Assembly (NCBI RefSeq): GCF_013415905.1
Contig: NZ_CP058909.1
Span: 1,178,001-1,242,000 of the forward strand
Direction of reading: 5' to 3'
From: Halosimplex pelagicum
GTDB lineage: Archaea > Halobacteriota > Halobacteria > Halobacteriales > Haloarculaceae
Length of the DNA: 64,000 nucleotides
Shown here: positions 26,307 through 34,568 of the stretch, piece after piece
Numbering within the stretch: the first letter of the stretch is position 1
Layout of the letters: the number at the start of each line of letters is the position of its first letter
Position numbers and translations under genes: made by a program
Notes under the pieces: model-generated
Databases searched by the model: none
The model's input: only the letters and a program-made list of their open reading frames with translations
What the model was told of the DNA's origin: nothing

Positions 26307-28334
26307 TCAGTTAAACCTCCGGTAGGCAACTACTGCACCCCCGACGCCAATTACACCCAGCACCAAGATTAGTATCGCAGATGGACCACCACCGCTGTTG
26401 TCAACCGGTTCGGTGATGTCGAGGGGGACCTGGTAGGTGTCGGAAAGCACCGTGTCTCCGTCGGGTTCTTCGTACTGGAAGTCCATTTCGACGGGTCGCG
26501 GGCGAGCGGCCGCACCGCTGGCGACACTCATGTCGAAGGCGATGGTCGCCGACTCACCAGGTTCGAGGACAGGAATGTACGACTCGTCGGAGCTGGCCGA
26601 GACCGGGGCGTCGACGTACGCTTTAGCGTTGATGTTCCGCAGCGTTTTATCGTAGCTGTTCGTGAGTCTGATCTCGACGGGTCCGCTCGCCCCGGCTGTC
26701 AGCGTCGCGTTGGTCCCAGTGACGGCGAAGACATCCTGCTGTTGGCCGACATCAAGCTGGTTGTTGAGCGTCTTACTGGAGACCTGTGCGCCATCCGCGT
26801 CCTCATAGTTGACCGTGAAGCCGAACTGGTAGGGCCCTGCATCGATACTTTCGGTCGCCGTCACGGGGAAGCGGACGGTCGCCGATTCACCGTTGCTAAG
26901 ATCGCCGACTGGATACGTGGTTCGCTGCGGTTCCAGCCCGGTCGCCGGCGCCTGGAACTCGATGACCGCGTCATCGACAACCCCCGTTCTGAGCTTCGTG
27001 ACCGTTGCGGTGACGTTCCCCTCTTCGCCCGCACGGAGCGTACTCGAAGCGTTTTCGAGGCGGAACAAGTCGCGCTCTTCGCCAATAACAACTTCTGAGG
27101 TGAGAGAGTCACTGCTGAACTGTGACCCCGTCCGGTCTTCGTAATCGACAGTAAAGCCGAACTGATACGGCCCCGAGTCAGTGTCATTCGGCACGGTGAC
27201 TGGGAAGCGGACCGTGGCGGACTCGCCGGATGGGAGGTCGTCAATGGGGAAGGATGTCCGCTGGAGTTGCAGTTCCTGGTCAGCGGCCTGGAGATTCACG
27301 ACGGGGTCGATAGCTGTCCGTGGGCCAGTGTTGGTGACTGTCGCGGTGACATTGCCGTCTTCCCCGACGTACAGCGACCCGGAGACACCGGCGATGCTAA
27401 AGCGTTCGCCCGATTGAATATCTCCACCGAGCGTGATCGGGTCGGCAGAGCCTGAGAGCCCATTCGGCGTTTTATACTCGATCGAAGCCTGGATCGAATA
27501 CTGGTCGACAGAGGGTGCGGAGGACGAGAGGATGCGAACGGAGGCGTTATACGATTCGTCGGGCGCTAATTCGGGGATATAGATGTTCGTTTGACTCTGC
27601 GAGGACCCACCACTGGCCTGGGATTGCGAGCCGCCGGAGAATTGGACGGCGGGATTTTGCGAGGTGAGTCCAACGGTAACTTCTTCGGCACGTTCGGTCC
27701 CCGTGTTGGTAATCGAGAAATTGAGGTAATCCGAACCACCGGAATGGATTTGGCTTGCGCCGTCGTCCGAGAGCGAGAATGCGGGCCGCTCGCCGACGAC
27801 GACTCTCGGCGTTTTCGTCTCGGCTTCCGTGTAGTCGACGTTCTCGATGTTCGAGTAGCCCGATTGTGTCACTTCGTAGTTGACGATGCCAGTGTAGGCG
27901 TATCTGATTCGGACGGGCAGTTTATACGAGCCTGGCTCGAGATCTTCGCCAGTTTCGACGGTAAACACTGCCTCGCTAATGCCGCCACTTTGGAGCGTCC
28001 CCAACGTGACGGTGCCTGATTTGATATTGATCGGTGCATCGATTTCGCTTTCATCGATAGAGACGCGGACGTTGCGAGCGGTTTCGACCCGCTGAACGAA
28101 CTGCTGGGGGCCCGAGCGAGACACCTCGCCAGCGTTCGAGAGCGAGATAGTCACGTCACGCTCCTCACTCGGTTCGAGCTGATTCCCTTGAATATTCGCG
28201 GAGATATCCGGGCTTCCAATTACCTGTTCAACTTGCCCTGCAACGGGGATGGCAGTGAGAGCAACGGAACTAACGAGCAAAAATACCATGAGAAGCTCTG
28301 CTACTGGTGGCACCTTCGACCTGAGTCGTCTCAT
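26307..28334 (-). CDS. Secreted COG1361-type protein of RND module 2
   Basis: A 675-residue exported protein, twin of the module 1 partner. Signal peptide about 10-32 (AELLMVFLLVSSVALTAIPV), the same series of beta-sandwich repeats, and a different C-terminal anchor (AILILVLGVIGVGGAVVAY). Compared with the twin, changes are scattered single bases and one two-residue length difference in the SQSQAQASGG stretch. The stop abuts the RND start, so the pair is one operon behind the operator at 28338. Function as an outer adaptor or binding protein is inferred from this pairing. Confidence 0.88.
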   Translation of the reverse strand: MRRLRSKVPPVAELLMVFLLVSSVALTAIPVAGQVEQVIGSPDISANIQGNQLEPSEERDVTISLSNAGEVSRSGPQQFVQRVETARNVRVSIDESEIDAPINIKSGTVTLGTLQSGGISEAVFTVETGEDLEPGSYKLPVRIRYAYTGIVNYEVTQSGYSNIENVDYTEAETKTPRVVVGERPAFSLSDDGASQIHSGGSDYLNFSITNTGTERAEEVTVGLTSQNPAVQFSGGSQSQASGGSSQSQTNIYIPELAPDESYNASVRILSSSAPSVDQYSIQASIEYKTPNGLSGSADPITLGGDIQSGERFSIAGVSGSLYVGEDGNVTATVTNTGPRTAIDPVVNLQAADQELQLQRTSFPIDDLPSGESATVRFPVTVPNDTDSGPYQFGFTVDYEDRTGSQFSSDSLTSEVVIGEERDLFRLENASSTLRAGEEGNVTATVTKLRTGVVDDAVIEFQAPATGLEPQRTTYPVGDLSNGESATVRFPVTATESIDAGPYQFGFTVNYEDADGAQVSSKTLNNQLDVGQQQDVFAVTGTNATLTAGASGPVEIRLTNSYDKTLRNINAKAYVDAPVSASSDESYIPVLEPGESATIAFDMSVASGAAARPRPVEMDFQYEEPDGDTVLSDTYQVPLDITEPVDNSGGGPSAILILVLGVIGVGGAVVAYRRFN

Positions 28335-28655
28335 GCGTTAATTAATCGGTTGGTTAATCTAATATAGTTCTTTTGAATCTGTGTATGCTCTTTCCCTGTG
28401 AACTACCCCTGCCTATATGGCCTTAACCACACGTCCATGGGAGATTCAACATCGGCGCTGGGTTCGCGGCTTCCCGAGTAACAATCAGAATAGTAACTGA
28501 TCATACTACGCATGTAGTCATCAATGATTAGTCAGTAGACGGTAAACGAATAGGCGACGTTCCGCCGGGTTCTACGGGTGTGGAGAGCGCGGCCGGAACG
28601 GCGAGAGAACACCGCCAGCGCCTCGATCAGTGGCAACTGGCAGGGACCGATACAT
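28335..28655. other. Promoter region of RND module 2 and of the first DUF7344 gene
   Basis: About 320 bases between divergent genes. Holds the operator at 28338-28357 and a TATA-like stretch at 28361-28367. An in-frame extension of the plus-strand gene from 28578 exists but looks untranslated. Confidence 0.55.
28338..28357. promoter_or_regulatory. Candidate operator of RND module 2
   Basis: TTAATTAATCGGTTGGTTAA; arms match with only purine/pyrimidine-type swaps. It starts 4 bases before the start codon and lies just downstream of a TATA-like box (28361-28367 on the minus strand), at the same place as the site at 17231. Confidence 0.65.
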
Positions 28656-29243
28656 ATGTCACGACCGATCACGCCACAGGCGTCGTCTCCGGTGCACGGG
28701 CCGCCGGGTGGGGACGATGGGTGCAACGAACTGGACCGCACGACGGTTCACGAACTACTGAGCAACGAGCGGCGGATGCGAGTACTGGAACTGCTGGGAG
28801 GGGAACAGACGTGGGACCTCTCGGACCTCGCCGAGGAAGTTGCGGCGGCCGAAACCGGCGAGCGGCCGCCCCCGAGGAACAAACGCCAGAGTGTTTACGT
28901 GACGCTCCACCAGACGCACCTGCCGAAGCTCGCCGACCACGGCGTCGTCGACTACGACTCCGAGCGCAAGACCGTCACGGTGGAGCCGCGGGGCCTCTCC
29001 ATCGTCGGCTCGGAACGCGAGAGGACGGACGCAGGGGAGACGGAGGGGTCGGACGGAATGGAGTCGCCGGATCCGGTTCGCCTGGAATGGAGTATCGCCG
29101 TCGCCGCGGTGGGGCTCGTGCTGGCCGTGGTCGACCCGTCGGCCTGGACGCCGACGCCCGCGGTGCTCGACGGTGTCTACGCGGAGCTGTCGCTGTTCGC
29201 GGTGTTGCTCGTACTGGTCTATCAGAAGGGACGACACGGCTGA
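28656..29243 (+). CDS. DUF7344 winged-helix membrane regulator 1
   Basis: A 195-residue protein from the ATG at 28656; a longer frame from 28578 is possible but Arg-rich and unlike the family. The core (ELLSNERRMRVLELLGGEQTWDLSDLAEEVAAAE...NKRQSVYVTLHQTHLPKLADHGVVDYDSERKTVTV) is the haloarchaeal DUF7344 winged helix, followed by two C-terminal membrane helices (WSIAVAAVGLVLAVV and ELSLFAVLLVLVYQ). Members are predicted transcription regulators held at the membrane. It converges with a second DUF7344 gene and stands right before the SipW-type locus, which it may control. Confidence 0.85.
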   Translation: MSRPITPQASSPVHGPPGGDDGCNELDRTTVHELLSNERRMRVLELLGGEQTWDLSDLAEEVAAAETGERPPPRNKRQSVYVTLHQTHLPKLADHGVVDYDSERKTVTVEPRGLSIVGSERERTDAGETEGSDGMESPDPVRLEWSIAVAAVGLVLAVVDPSAWTPTPAVLDGVYAELSLFAVLLVLVYQKGRHG

Positions 29244-29301
29244 CCACGCGAACGGTCCGGAAACCGCCGGAGGTGTGGCTGGGCGGCTCGACGGGTCACG
29301 G

Positions 29302-29835
29302 TCAGTCGGTGAGTGCCCACAGGACGAACCAGCGTCGGTTCCAGAGCTGATAGCTCGTCGAGACGGCGACGGCGAGCAGCATGACCGTGATCAGAAAGAC
29401 GGGGTCGAGCCGCACGAACACCGGGAACTCCAGTTCGGCGCTCAGCAGGACGACCAGCCCGATCGTCGCCAGCGCGCGGTAGAACGACGCCCAGGTGATC
29501 CCGTACGGCGAGACGACCTCCATGTAGATGTCGACTTCGCGAGCGGACTCGTCGAGCGTGACCGTCTTCCGGTCTTTGTCGTAGACGACGATGCCCTCAC
29601 GGTCCAGTTTCGGCAGGTGCGTCTGATGGAGGGAGTTGTACACGCTTTCGCGGAGGTCGGTCGGTGGCGGCGACTCGCCCGACTCCCCCTCCGCGATGGA
29701 GACCGACAGCTCGCGTAGCGAGACCGACCCGATGGTCCGCTGGAGATGCGTGAGTACCGCTCGCCGCCGCTCGTTCCTGAGAACGTCGTGGATCTGTTCC
29801 TCGGCTAACGACTGCGTGTTTCGTAACGTACCCAT
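29302..29835 (-). CDS. DUF7344 winged-helix membrane regulator 2
   Basis: A 177-residue relative of the preceding protein, started at the ATG at 29835 (MGTLRNTQSLAEEQIHDVL); an ATG/GTG 21 bases further up cannot be ruled out. It has the winged helix (NERRRAVLTHLQRTIGSVSLRELSVSIAEGE and VYNSLHQTHLPKLDREGIVVYDKDRKTVTLDE) and two C-terminal helices (ALATIGLVVLLSAEL and PVFLITVMLLAVAVSTSY). Its 5' end faces the SipW-type run, with about 460 bases of shared upstream DNA, so it is the better placed of the two to control that run. No target is known. Confidence 0.85.
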   Translation of the reverse strand: MGTLRNTQSLAEEQIHDVLRNERRRAVLTHLQRTIGSVSLRELSVSIAEGESGESPPPTDLRESVYNSLHQTHLPKLDREGIVVYDKDRKTVTLDESAREVDIYMEVVSPYGITWASFYRALATIGLVVLLSAELEFPVFVRLDPVFLITVMLLAVAVSTSYQLWNRRWFVLWALTD

Positions 29836-30315
29836 ACCCTTCCCGAGGGGGACCACTCCCTCCTCCTGCTTAATTATCGACCCGCTTTGCCGAATTCACG
29901 CCCTACAGCCCTCTGTAGCCCCGATATATCGGAGCGGCTTATCGAGTGGTTTACGACCGAACCCGTCGTTTCGGACGGCTCAACAGTCGGTTAAACCCCG
30001 TCAGTAACTCGCTTTACCGCGACCGTACCCCGCCCGAAACCGTTCGCAGACGTGTCGAACTCCCGGGAAACCGACTCCGTCCTGCCGTCCGCGGGGTCGA
30101 TCCGTCCGTCGGCGCCACGGTCGCGTCACCTGAACCCGTGGTTAAGCCGCCAAACGACACCATTGGGGAGACAATCGCCGATTGTTTCCGACCAACGGCA
30201 CGTTCGAACCCGTCGAACGAGACGATTGATAAAAAATCCGGTAATTACCTATGGGGTGTCCCGATGTGGGTCGTAGCAAGCCCGTCCCGTCCCGCGGAAC
30301 GGGTGGAGAAAACTC
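29836..30315. promoter_or_regulatory. Divergent upstream region of the SipW-type locus
   Basis: About 480 bases without a supported gene. An AT-rich TATA-like GATAAAAAATCC lies near 30226-30237, a CCCGT...ACGGG stem near 30283-30303, and a GGTGGAG ribosome site just before the ATG at 30316. Confidence 0.5.
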
Positions 30316-31203
30316 ATGTCAGACAAGGAATTCGGACTGTCCCGCCGGCAGATGCTCGCCGGGCTCGGCACCATCGGTGTCGCGTCCGCGGGCGCCGGTC
30401 TCGGGACGACGGCGTTGTTCAGCGACGAGGAATCGTTCGAGGGCAACTCGGTCACCGCAGGGACGCTCGACATGAGCGTCACCGCGTCGGTCGAGGCCGC
30501 AAACGAGTACTGGGCCGAGCAGGTCGACCTGGCCGAGCTGGAGGCGACCGCCGACGGCGATGCGGTCACCGGCATCCAGGTCTCGGACGTCAAGCCCGGC
30601 GACTGGGGTATCATCTGCTTCGAGTTCGAGGTCGGCGACAACCCCGGCTACATCCGCACGCGCGCGGAGGGACGCGAAACCGGCGAGAACGGCTACACGG
30701 AACCCGAACCGACCGACGGCGAGGCCGAGAACGACCCCGATGACGACGACGGCGCGGGCGAGCTGCAGGACTTCATGCTCGCCGAGGTCTACCAGAACTC
30801 TGTCGACGCCAACAGTGACGACCCCCGAGACTACGTGGAGAACCTCGATCCCGTCACTCCCGAGGGATCGACGCTACAGGAGACCTACGACACGTTCTCC
30901 GGTGGCGTGATCATGCGCGACGGCGACGGCGAGCCGCTCGAGGTCGGGTCGGACCCCGAGGAGGGCACTCCCGACGGCCCCGGCTCGGCGGAGTGGTGTC
31001 TCCTGCTGTACGTCCCCGAGGACGTGGGCAACATCATCCAGAGCGACACGCTGTCGTTCGACCTCGTGTTCGAGGCCGAGCAGGTCCGCAACAACGACGT
31101 GCCGTTCGACGGCGACAGCGCGGTCAGCGAGACGGCGACGCCCGAGCCCACGGCGACGCCGGACCCGACTTCGACCCCCGAAGGGACCGCCACGCCCGAG
31201 TGA
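30316..31203 (+). CDS. SipW-cognate (TasA-like) secreted protein 1
   Basis: A 295-residue exported protein. The first 45 residues have the SipW-cognate signal (LSRRQMLAGLGTIGVASAGAG, then LGTTALFSDEESFEGNSVTAGTLDM): a twin-arginine motif, Gly/Ala core, and the FSDEES...N...AGTLDL sequence that in TasA and camelysin relatives follows SipW cleavage. The mature part is acidic and beta-rich with VKPGDWGIICFEFEVGDNPGYI, the conserved PGD segment of the family, and ends in a Thr-Pro-rich tail. TasA-like proteins polymerise into surface fibres by donor-strand exchange; archaeal relatives build bundling pili. Fibre formation here is inferred. The matching peptidase gene is at 36329. Confidence 0.88.
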   Translation: MSDKEFGLSRRQMLAGLGTIGVASAGAGLGTTALFSDEESFEGNSVTAGTLDMSVTASVEAANEYWAEQVDLAELEATADGDAVTGIQVSDVKPGDWGIICFEFEVGDNPGYIRTRAEGRETGENGYTEPEPTDGEAENDPDDDDGAGELQDFMLAEVYQNSVDANSDDPRDYVENLDPVTPEGSTLQETYDTFSGGVIMRDGDGEPLEVGSDPEEGTPDGPGSAEWCLLLYVPEDVGNIIQSDTLSFDLVFEAEQVRNNDVPFDGDSAVSETATPEPTATPDPTSTPEGTATPE

Positions 31204-31378
31204 CCCTCGGGTAACCGTTCCCCCGACCCCACATACCCCTGCGACTCCGGTCGCGCCCGCGGACAGCGCGACCGCTCCGGCGGCCACAGCCGCCGGGACC
31301 CGCGTCGGCGCTCGTCACCGCGACGACGGCGGTTCGACTCCGCCGGCGGGCTTCGCCCGACACTCGGGTGTAGTAACC
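31204..31378. other. Leader region of SipW-cognate protein 2
   Basis: GC-rich spacer of 175 bases holding the T-arm-like hairpin at 31327-31345 and a CGGGC-TTC-GCCCG stem directly after it. Confidence 0.6.
31327..31345 (+). repeat. T-arm-like hairpin, copy 1
   Basis: C-GGCGG-TTCGACT-CCGCC-G: 6-bp stem and a 7-base TTCGACT loop, the TTCRANY form of a tRNA T-loop. Begins 52 bases before the ATG at 31379. Confidence 0.75.
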
Positions 31379-32212
31379 ATGACCGGAGACAACGACTCGA
31401 CCGACGGCGTCCGCTTCACGCGGCGCTCGCTGCTCGCCGGACTCGGCACCATCGGTGTCGCCGGCGCCGGCGCGGGCCTCGGGACGACGGCGCTGTTCGG
31501 CGACGGGGAATCGTTCGCGGACAACCAGCTGAGCGCGGGCGCGCTGAACCTGCGCGTCACGGTGGACAACATCGCCCACAGTACCCCCACCGTCCGGGAC
31601 AACACCGAGATCACGCCGAAGGACACGGCCGACGGCGAGGCGGTCACGATCGCGGTGTCCGACCTGAAACCGGGCGACTGGCTCCTCCTGGAGTGGAACC
31701 CGGAGGTGATCGCCAGCCCGGGATACGTGCGGGTCACTTCCGTCGACGAGGACTACTCGAACACCGAGGGCCGAACCCCCGAGTCCGAGACGGACACCGA
31801 CTCGCCGGGCGACCTCGGCGACGTGCTCCTCTCGACCATATGGGCGTCGTACGAGGACCTCAGCGGCGGGATCAGCCGGGGGGACCTCACCGGGCTCGAT
31901 ACGACGACTGACAACGAGGACACCGGCCTCGCCGACTGGGAGCTGCCGGATCTGGACGGCGTGACCGCCAGCGGCGCTCACTACACGACGATGAACGAGG
32001 CCCACGAGGTCTACCGGTCTGGCGTGGTGCTCCGCGACGGAAACGGCGAGCCGCTGACGGTCGGGAGCAACTCCGAGGCCGCCTGGTTCTACCAGCTGCT
32101 CGAACTGCCGATCCGCGTCGGCAACGACGTGCAGGGCGACGAGGTGTCGTTCACCTTGCGGTTCGACGCAGAACAGACCCGAAACAACGAGACGCCGTTC
32201 GACGGGGCGTGA
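31379..32212 (+). CDS. SipW-cognate (TasA-like) secreted protein 2
   Basis: A 277-residue exported protein with the same signal layout (FTRRSLLAGLGTIGVAGAGAG, LGTTALFGDGESFADNQLSAGALNL). The mature part keeps the conserved VSDLKPGDWLLLEWNPEVIASPGYVRV core and the RVGNDVQGDEVSFTLRFDAEQTRNNETPF end block shared with the other family members here. It lacks the Thr-Pro tail of protein 1. About 175 bases and the T-arm-like hairpin separate it from the preceding gene. Likely a second fibre subunit or a cap; this is inference from family and position. Confidence 0.87.
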   Translation: MTGDNDSTDGVRFTRRSLLAGLGTIGVAGAGAGLGTTALFGDGESFADNQLSAGALNLRVTVDNIAHSTPTVRDNTEITPKDTADGEAVTIAVSDLKPGDWLLLEWNPEVIASPGYVRVTSVDEDYSNTEGRTPESETDTDSPGDLGDVLLSTIWASYEDLSGGISRGDLTGLDTTTDNEDTGLADWELPDLDGVTASGAHYTTMNEAHEVYRSGVVLRDGNGEPLTVGSNSEAAWFYQLLELPIRVGNDVQGDEVSFTLRFDAEQTRNNETPFDGA

Positions 32213-32258
32213 CAGCGGGATGACCGACGGTACTCACGCGAGCGCCCGCGGATCGCGG

Positions 32259-32277
32259 CGGCGGTTCGACTCCGCCG
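32259..32277 (+). repeat. T-arm-like hairpin, copy 2
   Basis: Same 19-base sequence C-GGCGG-TTCGACT-CCGCC-G, 28 bases before the ATG at 32306. Confidence 0.75.
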
Positions 32278-32305
32278 GTGGGCCTGCCCCTGACGGGGTG
32301 GTACG

Positions 32306-34357
32306 ATGACCGACGAACCGATGGAACTCTCACGGCGGAAACTGCTGGGCGGGCTCGGCGCGATCGGACTCGCGAGCGCCGGCGCCGGACTGGGTACGTC
32401 CGCGCTGTTCAGCGACGAGGAATCGTTCGAGAGCAATACGTTCGCGGCGGGCGAGCTCGACCTCAAGGTCGACTGGGAGGAACACTACTCCTACCCGCAA
32501 CGCTACGGGTTCGACGACCCCGCGGCGGACCTGGACGTGACCCGGATCGAACCGGAGGACGACGGCTACGTCGGCCTCCCGGACCCCGAGAGCCCCGCGG
32601 TCTGGGTCGCCGAAGACGATCTCCCGGCGTACATGGACAACACGTCGATCGAGTCGTTCCCCGACCCGAACGACGACGGGGTCCAGGAGATGCAAGACGG
32701 GGAATTCGCCTACTCCCCCTGCCGGGACGGCGCCGACCTCGACGAGCACTTCGACCCGGTCGGCGGGCTGCGGACGACCAACGCGGACACGCTGGTCGAC
32801 GGCGAGGTCGAACCGCTGGTCAGCCTCGACGACGTCAAACCCGGAGACTTCGGGGAGCTCACGCTGAGCTTCCATCTCTGTGACAACCCCGGCTACGTCT
32901 GGTTGCGGGCCCGCGGCGTCTCCGAGTCCGAGAACGGTCTCACCGGGCCGGAGGCGACCGTCGACGACAGCCCCGCCGACCCGGAGCTGGCCGAGCAGAT
33001 CCGGACCGTCTGGTGGTACGACACCGACGGCAACAACGTCGTCGACGAATCGGTCGGCGCGGTCGACGTGATGATCGCGGTGGACACGTCGGCCTCGCTC
33101 AGCGATGACGACGTGGGCGCGCTCGAAACCGCGGCCAACGACCTCGCCGCCGACCTCGACGCGAATGCCGACGCCCGCGTGGGCGGCGTCTCCTTCGGGA
33201 ACGACGTGAACGACTTCACCGCGCTCGCCGACGGACCGGTCTCCTTCTCCGGCCTCGACGCCGACGGGAGCACCGCGATGCCCGCCGCGCTCGACGTCGC
33301 CGCGGCCGAACTGGACGCGAACGCGCGCTCGGGCGCCGAGACGTTCGTCGTGCTGTTCACCGACGGCGGCCCGAACTACGAGAACCGGGAGTACTCGACG
33401 GGAGGGTACACCGTCGGGGGCGGCTACACTGGCGGGAACCCCGGAAACTCGACCGTCGACGACAGCGAGCTCGACGAGACCGCGGCCGTCGCGGACGCGA
33501 TCCGCGGGGCTCACCGCATCCTCGCGGTCGGGATCGACGACGACAAGCGACCGACCGGCCGCGAGGCCGAGTCCGGCGTCCCGCTACTCTCGACGTACCT
33601 CCGCGACGACATCGCGGGGAGCCCGGGTGACTACTTCAGCAGCGACGACCCTGGCACCGTGTCGGGCGTCCTGAGCGCGATCACCGACGCGATCGCCATG
33701 GACGAGGAGGTGTTCCACCGTGGGACCCTCGCCGACGACCTGGCGGCGCTGTCCGACGGCGCGGGGATCCCGCTGGACGCGGGGCTGCAAACCTCCTTCG
33801 ACGAGCTGTCGGACCCCGACGACAGCCCAGACCGCGAGTGCTTCCAGCCCGGCGTCAACCACTTCGTCGGGTTCGGCTGGTGGCTCCCGGCCGACGCCGG
33901 CAACGAGGTCCAGAGCGACTCCGTGAGCTTCGACTTCGGCTTCTACACCGAACAGTGCCGCGGCAACGACGGCGGCGGCACGAGCACCGTCGACGACGGC
34001 GGTGACGACGAGGGGGACGGAGACGAGGCGACCGCGACCGTGACGGCGCAGGGGTTCCCCAGTGACGACGACGGCGCGACCATCGAGACGGTCGACGTGG
34101 AGTTCCCTTTCGCCCTCTCAGGAGCGTCGGTCGACGACACGTCGTGGAGCGTCGGCCCCTCGGGCTCGGAGGTCGTCGCGATCGACGGGGACACCGTCGA
34201 GCTCGACTACCCCGACAACTCGAACACGTACACGTCGGACACCTTCCTGGAGCTGACGGTGAGCGGTATCGCGGCGCCGTCGGGGACCTACGACGTGGAC
34301 TTCGTCTTCGAGGACGACGACAGCGCGGTCGACTCGACGGACCAGGTGACGATATAG
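32306..34357 (+). CDS. SipW-cognate secreted protein with von Willebrand A domain
   Basis: A 683-residue exported protein. SipW-cognate signal about 8-50 (LSRRKLLGGLGAIGLASAGAG, SALFSDEESFESNTFAAGELDL). A TasA-like first part has LDDVKPGDFGELTLSFHLCDNPGYVW. It is split by a von Willebrand A domain, about residues 253-445, with the metal-binding MIDAS residues D-T-S-A-S (MIAVDTSASL, about 258-262), a Thr in GSTAMPAAL and the Asp of LFTDGGPN (about 352). The TasA-like part then resumes with GVNHFVGFGWWLPADAGNEVQSDSVSFDFGFYTEQCRGND. A final acidic linker leads to a beta domain. It may be the adhesive tip or a large minor subunit of a fibre made by its neighbours. Confidence 0.87.
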   Translation: MTDEPMELSRRKLLGGLGAIGLASAGAGLGTSALFSDEESFESNTFAAGELDLKVDWEEHYSYPQRYGFDDPAADLDVTRIEPEDDGYVGLPDPESPAVWVAEDDLPAYMDNTSIESFPDPNDDGVQEMQDGEFAYSPCRDGADLDEHFDPVGGLRTTNADTLVDGEVEPLVSLDDVKPGDFGELTLSFHLCDNPGYVWLRARGVSESENGLTGPEATVDDSPADPELAEQIRTVWWYDTDGNNVVDESVGAVDVMIAVDTSASLSDDDVGALETAANDLAADLDANADARVGGVSFGNDVNDFTALADGPVSFSGLDADGSTAMPAALDVAAAELDANARSGAETFVVLFTDGGPNYENREYSTGGYTVGGGYTGGNPGNSTVDDSELDETAAVADAIRGAHRILAVGIDDDKRPTGREAESGVPLLSTYLRDDIAGSPGDYFSSDDPGTVSGVLSAITDAIAMDEEVFHRGTLADDLAALSDGAGIPLDAGLQTSFDELSDPDDSPDRECFQPGVNHFVGFGWWLPADAGNEVQSDSVSFDFGFYTEQCRGNDGGGTSTVDDGGDDEGDGDEATATVTAQGFPSDDDGATIETVDVEFPFALSGASVDDTSWSVGPSGSEVVAIDGDTVELDYPDNSNTYTSDTFLELTVSGIAAPSGTYDVDFVFEDDDSAVDSTDQVTI

Positions 34358-34390
34358 CGGCGCGACGCGGCGACTCGCCCACTCGGAGCA

Positions 34391-34409
34391 CGGCGGTTCG
34401 ACTCCGCCG
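34391..34409 (+). repeat. T-arm-like hairpin, copy 3
   Basis: Third identical 19-base copy, 34 bases before the ATG at 34444. A weaker relative (GGGGCGGTTCGACCC) lies at 34518-34532. Confidence 0.75.
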
Positions 34410-34443
34410 GTGGGTCTGCACCGGGAGACCGGTACGCACAATC

Positions 34444-34563
34444 ATGATCCGGGATCACTCGCACCGTTCGGAAGACGGAAAGCCGTCGGCCGCGTTCGGC
34501 CGTCGAGACCGCCGTGCGGGGCGGTTCGACCCTCTACGCCGCGCGAGCGGCGGGCGGAGGTGA
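34444..34563 (+). CDS. Possible 39-residue leader peptide
   Basis: ATG-initiated frame of 39 basic residues beginning MIRDHSHRSEDGKPSAAF and ending TGA at 34561-34563, four bases into the next gene. It stands at the position where the other T-arm-hairpin leaders have a signal-peptide gene, but has no signal. It may be a coupling or regulatory peptide, or a degraded gene start. Whether it is translated is unknown. Confidence 0.35.
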   Translation: MIRDHSHRSEDGKPSAAFGRRDRRAGRFDPLRRASGGRR

Positions 34564-34568
34564 CGACC

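Noticed and set aside
30885..32005. Minus-strand ORFs over the SipW-cognate genes
   Set aside because: High-GC shadow frames; the plus-strand genes have signal peptides and family motifs.
31327..34409. Possible tRNA genes from the T-arm-like hairpins
   Set aside because: No D-arm, anticodon arm or closing acceptor stem upstream of any of the three copies.
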